A DNA stretch of 64,000 bases from Candidatus Cacconaster merdequi (GTDB lineage Bacteria > Bacteroidota > Bacteroidia > Bacteroidales > UBA932), in the NCBI GenBank assembly GCA_018064345.1, contig JAGHVK010000033.1:1-64000 (forward strand), in the 5' to 3' direction. Numbering within the stretch: the first letter of the stretch is position 1; each line of letters begins with the position of its first letter. The notes beneath the pieces are model-generated. The model did not search any database. It saw nothing but the letters and a program-made list of their open reading frames with translations, and was not told where the DNA came from. Position numbers and translations under genes: made by a program. This document shows positions 7,710 to 17,500 of the stretch, in pieces.

Positions 7710-9426
7710 ATGGTTTTGACAGAGGTACCGGCTCGTCGCTTACAAGGCGGAAAAGAGATGGGTCACGCATGACTGCATCCAGTTCGTATGGCTCTCCGTC
7801 AATGGTTATCTCGTGCCATATCAGCCTCGTGCCGTGACTGTAATCGGAATAGAAGTCAGCGTGACGCAGGAAAAGAGGCTGTTGCGCATGTCCGTCAGGA
7901 TGGTGCCAGCCATAGATTGCAATGTTGTGCTCGTACTGTGGGTTGCTGTCGATGAAATCGGTCTGGACCAGATCTTTCTTCAAACCTGATATGAACTGTC
8001 CGAAGTGGTATCCCTTGGCCTTGTAGAGAGCCTTGATGGCGTTATTATGGTCCTGGAACACAATCGGAAGTGAATTTCTTCCCCTCAACGGGCGGAACGG
8101 GAAAATGTCGAGCGCACCCTCTGCAACATCATTGATTCGATCGACCAGGAAAGTCGTAGGAAGAGTGCAGTTCATAGCTGAAGCCACCTTCTTTGACGAG
8201 ATGATGCCCATAGGCATTCTTACGAAATCGTCACTGGTACCCACGGCAAGGTAGTCAGGAAGAGTCCAAAAAGCGACGGTATGTCCCAGACGGTCGTATT
8301 CTATCTTCTTGAAGAATCGCAGCGAATCAGGGACATCGCCCGCAAGGAGAGCCGCGGCAGTCTTCTCTTCAAAATCCCAGAAATCCATATCGTCTATGGA
8401 CTCCACGTAATCCCAGCCCGTAAGTCCTGTACCTTTATGTTCGGCAAGATATGGCAGCGGCATAAGGCCTGCCTCCTTCACTTCGCGGCTGTTGCAACCG
8501 GCATCACAGATGTACTGCAGGTATGCTCTTTCTCCCCAGAAGGTATATCCGACACCCTCCTTGTCCGTGCCGGACCAGTTGGCATCAATGAAGCCGTTGC
8601 TTGCCACGAGCACAGTGTGGTAAATCTTTCCTTCAGGGTTCTTGATCAGCTTGAAGGAAATCCGTCCTTTCAACGCACGATACTCCTCACGCTGCTGATC
8701 CTCGTACTTCTTGAAGCGGAAAGTTCTGGAGAGGTCTTTCACCATAGCGTGACTGCGGCCCCAGGTGCCTCCCTCCTTCGATACAAGAGGCTTTCCTTCA
8801 TATATCACAGTAATATCCTCATAAGATATCACACTGAGAAAGTGGTTCCTGTCCTTGAGCCATTTCGCAAGTTTCTCCCTGTGCACCTCCTCAAGATAGC
8901 CGTATGTACTGTCAAGGAAAATGAAACGGTCTATCCTTTCATTGATGGGCGATGCAGTGCGGATATATTCGAAGAGGAAATATCCTCCTCCTGAATGGCT
9001 GCTGAGTGTCACGGACGGGTTGTACTGACCGTACATACCTGATATGTCGCTTATTATGGCCTCCAAAGTCTCAGGCAGGATATCAGCGTGACGGTGACGC
9101 CACGAAGTCCACGAGCGCTTCTTGTCCATCAGATAGACAGTTATGTAATTCTTTGACGGATCGTTGGCACGCAGGAACTTTGTCTGTGCAGAGATATGCT
9201 GGATGTCGAAGTGCCAGTCATCTTCCGGATAGCGCCACTTGCCGGCAGTCCATTCAATGCTGTTGCCGTTAGGAAGTGCATAGAAAATTATTTCCGTAGG
9301 TTTTGCAGGATCAAGCATCTGCGGAGTCTCAACGGTGACGTTCACCTCCGGATATTTGTCATTCAAGGTATAAGTGCCGAGCAGACTGGAAATTGCAACG
9401 GCAAGGGAGAACAGTAGCTGTGTCAT
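7705..9426 (-). CDS. secreted alpha/beta-hydrolase-like protein
   Basis: A 573-aa protein with an N-terminal hydrophobic signal (MTQLLFSLAVAISSLLG). The first half looks like an alpha/beta-hydrolase. A strand of the form EIIFYALPNGN is followed by a nucleophile elbow SSHSGGGYF near residue 144, with Ser in S-H-S-G-G, and then FIFLDSTYG. After about residue 300 comes a long segment I do not recognise (EGVGYTFWGERAYLQYICDAG, then IAIYGWHHPDGH near residue 520). The substrate is unknown; an esterase, peptidase or amidase activity is possible. It is 34 bp downstream of mtgA on the same strand, so the two may be cotranscribed. Confidence 0.6.
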   Translation of the reverse strand: MTQLLFSLAVAISSLLGTYTLNDKYPEVNVTVETPQMLDPAKPTEIIFYALPNGNSIEWTAGKWRYPEDDWHFDIQHISAQTKFLRANDPSKNYITVYLMDKKRSWTSWRHRHADILPETLEAIISDISGMYGQYNPSVTLSSHSGGGYFLFEYIRTASPINERIDRFIFLDSTYGYLEEVHREKLAKWLKDRNHFLSVISYEDITVIYEGKPLVSKEGGTWGRSHAMVKDLSRTFRFKKYEDQQREEYRALKGRISFKLIKNPEGKIYHTVLVASNGFIDANWSGTDKEGVGYTFWGERAYLQYICDAGCNSREVKEAGLMPLPYLAEHKGTGLTGWDYVESIDDMDFWDFEEKTAAALLAGDVPDSLRFFKKIEYDRLGHTVAFWTLPDYLAVGTSDDFVRMPMGIISSKKVASAMNCTLPTTFLVDRINDVAEGALDIFPFRPLRGRNSLPIVFQDHNNAIKALYKAKGYHFGQFISGLKKDLVQTDFIDSNPQYEHNIAIYGWHHPDGHAQQPLFLRHADFYSDYSHGTRLIWHEITIDGEPYELDAVMRDPSLFRLVSDEPVPLSKPF

Positions 9427-9460
9427 ATTCAGTAAAGACTATATCAGTTTACAAAAAGTT

Positions 9461-10159
9461 CTATTTCTTTTTGGCAGGCTTCTCATATTCCAGCCTTACC
9501 TGATTGCTTATGGCAGCAATCTCTGCGCGACGTGAAGGCATATGGGACTTCACCCAGTCGGGAGTTCGTTTCAGAGGGTTGGGCAGGCAGCAGGCAAGGG
9601 CCGATGCGTTGACAAGAGAGACCTTCGAGGCCGGACATTTGAAATAATGCTGCGAGGCGGCCTCCGCACCATAAATGCCTGGGCCAAGCTCCACTATGTT
9701 GAAATATACCTCCAGAATACGCCTCTTCCCCCAAATCGTTTCTATCAGCACAGTATAGTAAGCTTCAAGCCCTTTGCGAACCCAGGTCCTCGAGCACCAG
9801 GTGAAACAGTTTTTTGCCGTCTGCTGGGATATGGTGCTGCAACCGCGCAGTGGACTGCCCTTCTTCTTGTGTTTCTCCTGCATCTTCTCCAGTTCCACAA
9901 GGTCGAAGCCTTTATGCTCGAAGAACCTTGCATCCTCAGAGGTTATCACTGAACTTATCAGATCCTTCGAGACATCTTCCAACGGAATCCACTTCCTTGT
10001 TGCAGCCTCGAAGAGACTGCCGGTGCCCTGCACGCTCCGCTTTATCATAAGCGGGGTGACCTTGACGGGCAGCCACTTGCCGCAGATGACAAGAAGCAGG
10101 CTGAGAGCCACGAAGCAGAGCGGCACATACAGGAAGATCAGCTTCAGAATCTTTTTCAT
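9461..10159 (-). CDS. mtgA: monofunctional biosynthetic peptidoglycan transglycosylase
   Basis: A 232-aa GT51 glycosyltransferase that polymerises lipid II into glycan strands at the inner membrane, without a transpeptidase domain. One transmembrane anchor is at about residues 5-27. GT51 motifs follow in order: ITSEDARFFEHKGFD (catalytic Glu about 75), a GCSTISQQTAKN block, RRILEVYFNIVELGPGIYGAE, and ACCLPNPLKRTP. I start at ATG 10159, because the -7 box (minus TAAATTTG, 10165-10172) ends only 5 nt before it. Longer in-frame starts would lie upstream of transcription. Confidence 0.93.
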   Translation of the reverse strand: MKKILKLIFLYVPLCFVALSLLLVICGKWLPVKVTPLMIKRSVQGTGSLFEAATRKWIPLEDVSKDLISSVITSEDARFFEHKGFDLVELEKMQEKHKKKGSPLRGCSTISQQTAKNCFTWCSRTWVRKGLEAYYTVLIETIWGKRRILEVYFNIVELGPGIYGAEAASQHYFKCPASKVSLVNASALACCLPNPLKRTPDWVKSHMPSRRAEIAAISNQVRLEYEKPAKKK

Positions 10160-10164
10160 CAATG

Positions 10165-10172
10165 CAAATTTA
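10165..10172 (-). promoter_or_regulatory. -7 box of mtgA, leaderless spacing
   Basis: The minus strand reads TAAATTTG followed by CATTG and then ATG. The start codon sits where transcription is expected to begin. Confidence 0.6.
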
Positions 10173-10204
10173 GCAAATATGCTATCTATTTCAACCGTTT
10201 TGGC

Positions 10205-10212
10205 TAACTTTG
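10205..10212 (+). promoter_or_regulatory. -7 box for the outer-membrane barrel gene
   Basis: TAACTTTG fits TAnnTTTG, 32 nt before the ATG at 10245 and divergent from the mtgA promoter. Confidence 0.6.
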
Positions 10213-10244
10213 TATCCAGAAGAACGTACAAATATATCAACGAT

Positions 10245-10856
10245 ATGACAATCAGAAAGATTACAAGAATCCTAGCCATTGCTGCCGTCCTTCTGACGGC
10301 TGTCTCTACCGCAGAGGCACAGACTTACAGATTCGGTCCGAAGGGCGGGCTCGCCATCGGATGGCTTCCCGGGACAGTGATAAACGGTGACGAATTGATA
10401 AAGCCTCATAACACATTCTACGCCGGAGTTGCTGGGAATGCAGTGTTCGGCAACGGATTCTTCATGCAGGCTGAACTGCTTTACGCAGGAAGAGGTCATT
10501 CTGACCGCGGAGAGATCGGCGGAAAATACAGCCGCACTCTCGGCTATCTCCAGCTTCCTCTGCTCTTCGGCGTAGAGGTGCTTGAGGACAAGATATTTCT
10601 TTCTGCCGGGCCTGAACTCGGTTATCTTGTGACTGACAAGATAAAGGCCGACCTTCCTTCTCTCAGCAGCGAAGCCGCAAAGTTCAACTTGTCGATTGGA
10701 CTTCAGGCCACATACCTGATCTCTGATGAGTTCGGTATTGAGCTCAAGTTCGACGGAGGTCTGAACCGCACTTTCAAGGGCACATACGGCGGTGCTGAGG
10801 ACAAGGCTCACAATATCGGCCTCCAGATTGGCATCTGCTATCTTTTTGAACTATAA
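10245..10856 (+). CDS. small outer-membrane beta-barrel protein (porin family, OMP_b-brl_2)
   Basis: A 203-aa protein with a clear signal peptide (ILAIAAVLLTAVSTAEAQ, cleavage about residue 25). An eight-strand-like barrel follows: alternating hydrophobic strands such as YRFGPKGGLAIGWL, FFMQAELLYAGRG, YLQLPLLFGVEV, KIFLSAGPELGYLV, FGIELKFDGGLNRTF and IGLQIGICYLFEL, ending in a hydrophobic residue as outer-membrane barrels do. This matches the PorT/OmpW-like outer-membrane family of Bacteroidota, with no known substrate. I chose ATG 10245 because the signal peptide begins there. Confidence 0.82.
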   Translation: MTIRKITRILAIAAVLLTAVSTAEAQTYRFGPKGGLAIGWLPGTVINGDELIKPHNTFYAGVAGNAVFGNGFFMQAELLYAGRGHSDRGEIGGKYSRTLGYLQLPLLFGVEVLEDKIFLSAGPELGYLVTDKIKADLPSLSSEAAKFNLSIGLQATYLISDEFGIELKFDGGLNRTFKGTYGGAEDKAHNIGLQIGICYLFEL

Positions 10857-10898
10857 GGAGATATTCTTACAATAGGATATATTCCCAACCGATTTGTA

Positions 10899-10906
10899 TA
10901 TTTTTG
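10899..10906 (+). promoter_or_regulatory. -7 box for rubrerythrin
   Basis: TATTTTTG fits TAnnTTTG, 44 nt before the rubrerythrin ATG at 10951. Confidence 0.5.
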
Positions 10907-10950
10907 TAAACGGAAACGAAACTTGTAAACAACTTTTTATATTCTGGATT

Positions 10951-11490
10951 ATGGCAAACAAATACGCTGGTACACAGACCGAGAAGAATCTCGAAGCTGC
11001 TTTCGCAGGTGAGTCACAGGCTCGTAACAAGTACACTTATTTCGCATCAAAGGCAAAGAAAGAAGGATTCGAACAGATTGCAGAACTCTTCCTCAAGACT
11101 GCCGACAACGAGAAGGAACACGCAAAACTCTGGTTCAAGGAACTCGAAGGAATCGGGGACACCGCCCAGAACCTTGCTGCCGCAGCCGACGGAGAAAATT
11201 TCGAATGGACTGATATGTACGAAGGCTTCGCAAAGACTGCCGAGGCCGAGGGCTTCACGGAACTGGCAGCCAAGTTCCGTGGCGTTGCAGCAATCGAGAA
11301 ACGTCACGAAGAGCGTTACCGCGCACTTCTGAAGAACGTTGAGACTGCCGCCGTCTTCGAGAAGTCAGAGGTTAAGGTATGGGAATGCCGCAACTGCGGT
11401 CACATCGTGGTCGGAACAAAGGCACCGGAAATTTGCCCTGTATGTGCACACCCGAAAGCATATTTCGAGGTTCACAAGGACAACTTCTGA
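10951..11490 (+). CDS. rbr: rubrerythrin
   Basis: A 179-aa diiron peroxide-scavenging protein of anaerobes. The N-terminal ferritin-like four-helix part carries the diiron ligands in [39 protein letters not shown] and [12 protein letters not shown]. The C-terminal rubredoxin-like iron site is CRNCG near residue 146 and [11 protein letters not shown] near residue 163. Length and domain order are those of classical rubrerythrin. It reduces hydrogen peroxide in the cytoplasm using electrons from rubredoxin or NADH systems. It is monocistronic, followed by a strong terminator. A second, reverse-order rubrerythrin is at 62801-63364. Confidence 0.96.
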   Translation: MANKYAGTQTEKNLEAAFAGESQARNKYTYFASKAKKEGFEQIAELFLKTADNEKEHAKLWFKELEGIGDTAQNLAAAADGENFEWTDMYEGFAKTAEAEGFTELAAKFRGVAAIEKRHEERYRALLKNVETAAVFEKSEVKVWECRNCGHIVVGTKAPEICPVCAHPKAYFEVHKDNF

Positions 11491-11514
11491 TCTGCTGAAG
11501 CACAATAACTGACG

Positions 11515-11553
11515 CAAATCGGGGGCCGGTGGAATGACCAAGCCCCCGATTTG
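11515..11553 (+). terminator. rho-independent terminator after rubrerythrin
   Basis: A perfect 12-bp stem CAAATCGGGGGC (11515-11526) / GCCCCCGATTTG (11542-11553) is followed by TTTTGTG. Confidence 0.85.
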
Positions 11554-11614
11554 TTTTGTGCAGCAGGCAGAGTATGAAAGAAAGCCTCAGGGAGGCCAGG
11601 CCTCCATCAAGCGC

Positions 11615-13513
11615 CTACCGCAGATAATCGTCGAAGTAAGCGGTTACCTTATCCATAAGATGGACGCGGTCCTTGCCACGGACATTGTGCGGATGGCCCG
11701 GGTAAGGGAAATAATCGACCTGAACGCCATTCTTTATACAACTCTCAACGAAGTTGAGACTGTGCTGCCATACAACAGTGTCGTCAATCACTCCCTGACA
11801 GATAAGCAATTTACCCTCAATCTTCTCCGCCATCGGAACCAGACTCGTTGCAGCGAAGCCTTCCGGATTGGTTGCCTCGGTCTCCATATAACGCTCACCG
11901 TACATCACCTCATACCATTTCCAGTCGATGACAGGTCCGCCAGCAACCCCAACCTTGAACACTTCAGGGTAATTCGTCATAAGGGAGATGGTCATGAATC
12001 CACCGTAACTCCATCCGTGAACGCCTATCCTTGAAGAATCAATCCACGGCTGTGACATCATCCACCTCACGCCAACCATCTGGTCGGCCATCTCAGCCTT
12101 GCCGCAGAATTTGTGGATTGCCTTCTCATACTCCGCTCCACGGTTCGGCGTGCCACGGTTGTCCATCTTGAACACCACGTAACCTTTCTGCGCCATAAGG
12201 ATATCCCACCGGTTCATACCGCCCTGGAACCGGTCAGTAATCTGCTGAAGATGAGGACCGCCATACACATACAGAACCATAGGGTACTTTTTCGAAGGGT
12301 CGAAATCAGCAGGTTTCACGAGGCTGTAGTGGTTGTCGTAAAGGCCGTCGGCACTCTTGATGGTTCCCGTCTCGATGATACAGTTCACTGCTCTGTCGGG
12401 AGGCATCGGAGCACGGAACACTTCCCGTACCTTGCGTCCGTCGGCAGATATCAGTTTGGCGACTGAAGGCACATCGATGGAAGAATACTCGTCCATAAAG
12501 TACTTCCTGTCGGCACTGAAAGTGCAATTGTGCCATCCTTTGTCCACAGTAAGGCGCTGAACAGCACCTTTCTTCAAGTTCACCCTGAAAAGATGCCTTT
12601 CGACAGGAGAGACTTCGAAAGAGTAGTAATAGACGTACTTTCCGTCCTGTGCCACATATTCAACGTCGGCATCAACCTTTGTCAGGCGGATAGGCTCACC
12701 GCCCTCAACGGAGCCGATATAGAGGTTCTTGTATCCGTCGCGGTTGTCCGTGAAGTATATGAACCTGGATGAATCGTTCTTGAGGAACACGAGAGGACTC
12801 TGAGGCTCTATGAAACGGCTGTTCTCCTCCGTGAAGAGGGTTCCGAGGAATCCGCCTGTCACAGCATCATAGCAGTTCAGATGCATATGCTTCTGCTCCC
12901 TGTCGAGCACCTGGATGTAAATCTTGTCCCCGGAAGGGTTCCACGTCACGTTGGTGAGGTATCTCTCTTCATCGAAATCGGTCACTTCCAGATAGCAGGT
13001 GTTCCCCGAAGCAATGTCATAGACACCAACAGAGACAATCTCGGAAGCCATACCGTTCATAGGATACTTGATATATTTCGCGCCACCTGTGCGTGAAAAG
13101 ATATCTACCAGCGGATAATCTGTCACCCGGCTCTCATCCTTCCGGTAGAAGGCTATCCTGCTTCCGTCCGGCGAACGGAAGATACCATCCTCAATTCCGA
13201 ACTCGTGGCGGCTGACAGCCTGGCCGCATACGATATCTTCCTCTGCGCCATACTGAGTAACCGCAATTTCATTACCTTCCGGATCCTTGTAATAGAGATT
13301 ATTGCCACGGGTGAATGCAAAATCGGCGGCAGGTTCCTCAACTTTATTCTCCCCGGGAGCGAAAATATCACCGTCCCCCGTCCAATGCCATACAAACTTC
13401 TCAACGGCAACATCTTTTCCAAGCACAGCCTCCTCCATCGTCATCTTATCCTGAGCGGAAGCCATAACCACCATAATCAATGCAACAAAGATTGATGAAA
13501 ACAAATTTTTCAT
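11615..13513 (-). CDS. S9 family peptidase, dipeptidyl-peptidase IV type
   Basis: A 632-aa serine peptidase that would release N-terminal dipeptides (Xaa-Pro preference is typical of the family), probably periplasmic. A signal peptide covers about residues 1-20 (ending MASAQ). The N-terminal part is a beta-propeller with RSPDGSRIAFYRKDES and NPSGDKIYIQVLDREQKHM. The alpha/beta-hydrolase domain starts near residue 405. The nucleophile is Ser about 502 in GWSYGGF, the acid Asp about 578 in GVIDDTVV, and the base His about 609 in GHPHNVRG. It is shorter than many Bacteroidota DPP IV proteins. The start is placed at the signal peptide. It is the last gene of the ileS / DksA-like / lspA operon, 37 bp after lspA. 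Confidence 0.9.
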   Translation of the reverse strand: MKNLFSSIFVALIMVVMASAQDKMTMEEAVLGKDVAVEKFVWHWTGDGDIFAPGENKVEEPAADFAFTRGNNLYYKDPEGNEIAVTQYGAEEDIVCGQAVSRHEFGIEDGIFRSPDGSRIAFYRKDESRVTDYPLVDIFSRTGGAKYIKYPMNGMASEIVSVGVYDIASGNTCYLEVTDFDEERYLTNVTWNPSGDKIYIQVLDREQKHMHLNCYDAVTGGFLGTLFTEENSRFIEPQSPLVFLKNDSSRFIYFTDNRDGYKNLYIGSVEGGEPIRLTKVDADVEYVAQDGKYVYYYSFEVSPVERHLFRVNLKKGAVQRLTVDKGWHNCTFSADRKYFMDEYSSIDVPSVAKLISADGRKVREVFRAPMPPDRAVNCIIETGTIKSADGLYDNHYSLVKPADFDPSKKYPMVLYVYGGPHLQQITDRFQGGMNRWDILMAQKGYVVFKMDNRGTPNRGAEYEKAIHKFCGKAEMADQMVGVRWMMSQPWIDSSRIGVHGWSYGGFMTISLMTNYPEVFKVGVAGGPVIDWKWYEVMYGERYMETEATNPEGFAATSLVPMAEKIEGKLLICQGVIDDTVVWQHSLNFVESCIKNGVQVDYFPYPGHPHNVRGKDRVHLMDKVTAYFDDYLR

Positions 13514-13550
13514 AATTCTGAAATTGTTCCGGCACGATGGCGGAACGTTC

Positions 13551-14132
13551 CTATTTCCAGTTATCCTCCTTGGCGAAGAAACGCCACTTGAAGAGTATAA
13601 GATATATGGCCCCACAGGTTATGCAGCTGTCCGCGAAATTGAAGATCGGTCGGAAAAACACTATGTGGCGGCCTCCCCAGACAGGGAATCCGGCAGGAAG
13701 GTCGGTGTCTATTATCGGGAAATAGAGCATATCCACGACTTTGCCGAACATGAACGGAGCATAGTCGAAGATTATCCCGTAGAACATACAGTCTATCATA
13801 TTGCCCGCGGCTCCGCAAAGAATTGCGGCAAGCCCGTACAGAACCCCGGCAGGGGTGTCATCCCTCTTCAGCAGCCTGTGAAGATATATGGCAATAAGCA
13901 CTATGAGCACAACTCTGAGCAGGCTGAGCGCCAGCTTGCCAATCTGACCTCCGAACTGCATTCCGAAAGCCATTCCGTTATTCTCGATGAAGAGAAGATA
14001 GAACCAGTTCCCGAAAACGCTGATGCTCTCGCCCAAGGACATGTTAGTCTTGACCAGAAGCTTCATAGTCTGGTCAATCACAAGCATCAACACGATGAAA
14101 ATCGTGATTCGAGTGCCTTTCGAAATCTTCAT
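13551..14132 (-). CDS. lspA: lipoprotein signal peptidase (signal peptidase II)
   Basis: A 193-aa inner-membrane aspartyl protease that cleaves the signal peptide of diacylglyceryl-prolipoproteins before the lipobox cysteine. Four transmembrane helices are visible. Family motifs: IENNGMAFGM near residue 50, GAAGNMID (Asp 114), VVDML with the likely catalytic Asp 134, and FNFADSC with the likely catalytic Asp 168. It is slightly longer than the enterobacterial protein, as is usual in Bacteroidota, through an insert between the last two motifs. It starts 2 nt after the DksA-like gene and serves the many lipoproteins in this window. Confidence 0.95.
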   Translation of the reverse strand: MKISKGTRITIFIVLMLVIDQTMKLLVKTNMSLGESISVFGNWFYLLFIENNGMAFGMQFGGQIGKLALSLLRVVLIVLIAIYLHRLLKRDDTPAGVLYGLAAILCGAAGNMIDCMFYGIIFDYAPFMFGKVVDMLYFPIIDTDLPAGFPVWGGRHIVFFRPIFNFADSCITCGAIYLILFKWRFFAKEDNWK

Positions 14133-14134
14133 TC

Positions 14135-14539
14135 CTACTTGTTTTCCAGCATCTTTCCCTCTACGCTGAGAGTAGCGTGAGGAACGAGTTTCAACCTCTC
14201 CTTAGGAATAAGCTTGCCGGTCACGCGGCAGATACCGTAAGTTTTGTTCTCGATGCGGACGAGTGCAGCCTCAAGATTCTGGATGAACTTGTACTGACGC
14301 TGGGCCAACTGGCTCGCCTCCTCCTTGGCCTGAGAGAACACACCCTCTTCCAACACCTTGAAAGATGGGGAAGTATCCTCAGTATCGTTGCTTCCGCTGT
14401 GGTCAATGGCACCCTTCAGCATTTTATAATCTTCCCTTGCTTTCTCCAGTTTCTCGAGAATGAGTTCCTTGAATTCTTGAAGTTCGGCATCGCTGTAACG
14501 GACTTTCTCAGGAACGGGCTCTTCATTTATTGTTGCCAT
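14135..14539 (-). CDS. DksA/TraR-like protein lacking the zinc finger
   Basis: A 134-aa coiled-coil protein of the TraR/DksA family, which binds the RNA polymerase secondary channel. An N-terminal helical segment (VRYSDAELQEFKELILEKLE) is followed by a long coiled coil. The C-terminal family signature is IENKTYGICRVTGKLIPKERLKLVPHATLS. Canonical DksA has four cysteines there; this protein keeps only one, so no zinc site can form. This zinc-less version between ileS and lspA is a recurring Bacteroidota arrangement. Its role as a transcription factor is inferred from the family. Confidence 0.85.
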   Translation of the reverse strand: MATINEEPVPEKVRYSDAELQEFKELILEKLEKAREDYKMLKGAIDHSGSNDTEDTSPSFKVLEEGVFSQAKEEASQLAQRQYKFIQNLEAALVRIENKTYGICRVTGKLIPKERLKLVPHATLSVEGKMLENK

Positions 14540-14592
14540 AGCTTTGACTTTTATTTTGGTAAATATAATGAAAAAAGCAAGTAATATACCAA

Positions 14593-17500
14593 CTATTTCA
14601 CCTTAGTTACAGACAACTTAATAACACCGTCGTTCCACTCCACTTCAACAGGGTTTTCGAGGTTTGAAGAGAAGCTGACAGAGTATGCGAGAGTCTGGTC
14701 GCAGACATATTGGGAGAACTGGGACATAGCGTCCGCTATCTCCTTTTCACTTTCTTCAATCACGACATTGACCCTGTCGGTAACCTCGAAGCCGCTCTCT
14801 TTCCTGACATTCTGGATGCGGTTGATGAGTTCGCGGGCAATGCCTTCGCGACGGAGCTCATCTGTAACTGTAACGTCAAGAGCCACGGTGAGAGTACCTT
14901 CGCTTGTCACGAGCCACCCCGGCATATCTTCGGAGGTTATCTGGTAATCCTCCTTGGTCAGAGCCACATCACCTCCTGCAAGGTTCAGGGTGTAATCCCC
15001 CGCCCTCTCAATGGCTGAGATCGTCTGCTGGTCCATCTGTGTGAAGAACGAGGCTATCTCCTTCATTCTGGCCCCATACCGTTTGCCAAGAGTCTTGAAA
15101 TTAGGCTTTATCTTCTTGGTGATCAAACCAGTAGTATCGTGAATAAATTCTGCTTCCTTTACGTTTACCTCGCTCAGTACAATCTTCTTCACCTTTTCCA
15201 GCTGATGTTCCACCGCATCGTCAAGAACAGGTATCACAATCTTCGCCAGCGGCTGACGCACCTTGATGTTCACCTTGCGACGCAGGGCAAGCACCATCGA
15301 ACAGCATTGCTGTGCAAGAGACATCCTTTCCTCAAGAGAGGCATCGACCTTCTCTTCGCAACATTCAGGCATACGCTCGAAATGGACAGACTTCGCAGCA
15401 GGGACAAGATCGCAGTACAGCTGGTCCATATAGAATGGAGCTATCGGAGCAGCAAGTACGGCCACCGTCTTCAATGCGTTGTAAAGAGTCTGATATGCAG
15501 CGAGTTTGGAATCAGTCATCCCACCACCCCAGAAACGCTTGCGGTTAAGACGGACATACCAGTTGCTCAGGTCGTCACATACGAAATCCTGCAGGAGACG
15601 GCCGGCGTTCGTAAGGTCATAATCCTCATAGGCTGCACGTACCTTCCTGACGAGTGTATTGAGAAGGGAAACCAGCCAGAGGTCTATCTCCTGAAGATTC
15701 TCCTTTGCCACCTCAGGGACTTCAGGATTGAAACCGTCCACGTTGGCATAGAGTGCGAAGAACGAATATGTGTTGTACAGAGTACCGAAGAACTTGCGGC
15801 GCACCTCTTCCACACCGGCCTCATCGAACTTGAGATTGTCCCAAGGCTGGGCATTGGTCAGCATATACCATCTCAGAGAGTCGGCTCCGAACTTGTCCAA
15901 AGCCTCGAACGGGTTCACGGCATTGCCGAGGCGCTTGCTCATCTTGTTTCCATCCTTGTCGAGGACAAGGCCGTTGGAGATGACGCTCTTGAAGGCGCAC
16001 TTGTCGCTTACCATAGTGTTGATGGCGTGCAGCGTGAAGAACCAGCCTCTTGTCTGGTCCACACCTTCTGCAATGAAGTCAGCGGTCTGGCCGAACTGCG
16101 GGGTACCGAGTTTTGCAAGGCCCTCCTGCGCATAAGGCATCGATCCGGAATCGAACCAGACGTCAATCAGGTCGAGCTCGCGCACCATCTTGCGGCCGTC
16201 GTCGCTGACAAGGAATATATTGTCCACATACGGACGGTGCAGATCTATCTTCCCGTAATTCTCCTTTGAGAAGTCACCTGGCACGAAGCCTTTCTCTGCA
16301 AACGGATTGGATGGCATCACACCAGCCTTGACCGCCTTCTCTATCTCTTCATACAGTTCAGCCACGCTTCCGATGCATTTTTCAACGGAGCCGTCTTCTG
16401 TACGCCATATAGGCAGAGGCGTTCCCCAGTAGCGGCTGCGGCTCAGGTTCCAGTCCTGAAGGTTCTCAAGCCACTTGCCGAAACGGCCGGAACCTGTTGA
16501 TTCAGGCTTCCAGTTGATGGTCTTGTTGAGCTCAATCATACGTTCCTGGACCGCCGTGCTGCGGATGAACCACGAATCGAGCGGATAATAGAGCACCGGT
16601 TTGTCGGTCCGCCAGCAATGAGGATAGCTGTGAGTATGTTTCGCAATATTGAAGGCCTTGCCTTGTGCTTTGAGGTCCAAGCATATATCTATGTCGAGAG
16701 TAGGTGCGTCCGGAGCAAGGGAACTGTCGTACGCATTCTTCACGTAGCGCCCTGCGTATTTGCCGTACTCGGCAATATCGACTCTCTCTTTCACGAAAGA
16801 GGCATCCATATCCTCAATCCTGTATAACTTTCCGGTACGGTCCACCATCGGCTGCTCGCTTCCGTCAGCATCGAGAACGAACATAGGAGGCACGCCACTC
16901 TGCTTTGCCACTTTGTTGTCGTCCGCACCGAAAGTAGGTGCGATATGAACGATACCGGTACCATCTTCAGTAGTGACGAAATCACCGGTTATCACCCTCA
17001 AGCCTCCTGCCGCGCACTTCACCCACGGAATCAGCTGCTCATATTCCACACCTGAGAGAGCCGTTCCGAGGAAAGGCTTCCCGACGACGGTGAAAGGATT
17101 CCTGTCGTTGAAATGAGCGCCGAGAAGAGGCAGTGCCACTACATATCTTGCCGGAGCCTTGCTGTACGGGTTCACACTGTCCACACAGACATATTCAATC
17201 TTCGGGCCCACGCAAAGCGCTGTGTTTGAAGGAAGAGTCCAAGGCGTGGTAGTCCACGCGATTATATACACCGGAAGATCCGTACCCTCGAAAAGAAATT
17301 CGCTCGTCTCATTGCGGACAACCTTGAACTGTACCACGGCGGTAGTATCCTTCACATCGCGGTAGCAACCCGGCTGATTGAGCTCGTGGCTGCTCAAACC
17401 CGTTCCGGCAGCCGGTGAGTAAGGCTGGATGGTGTATCCCTTATAAAGATAACCTTTCTTGTAAATCTCCTTGAGAAGATACCACAGGGTTTCAATGTAA

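Noticed and set aside
16141-16170. TTCGATTCC-like tRNA T-arm on the minus strand
   Set aside because: It lies within the ileS coding region (WFDSGSMP block) and no cloverleaf surrounds it.
15139-16269. Long plus-strand open frame opposite ileS
   Set aside because: It is antisense to a firmly identified gene and has no recognisable domain.
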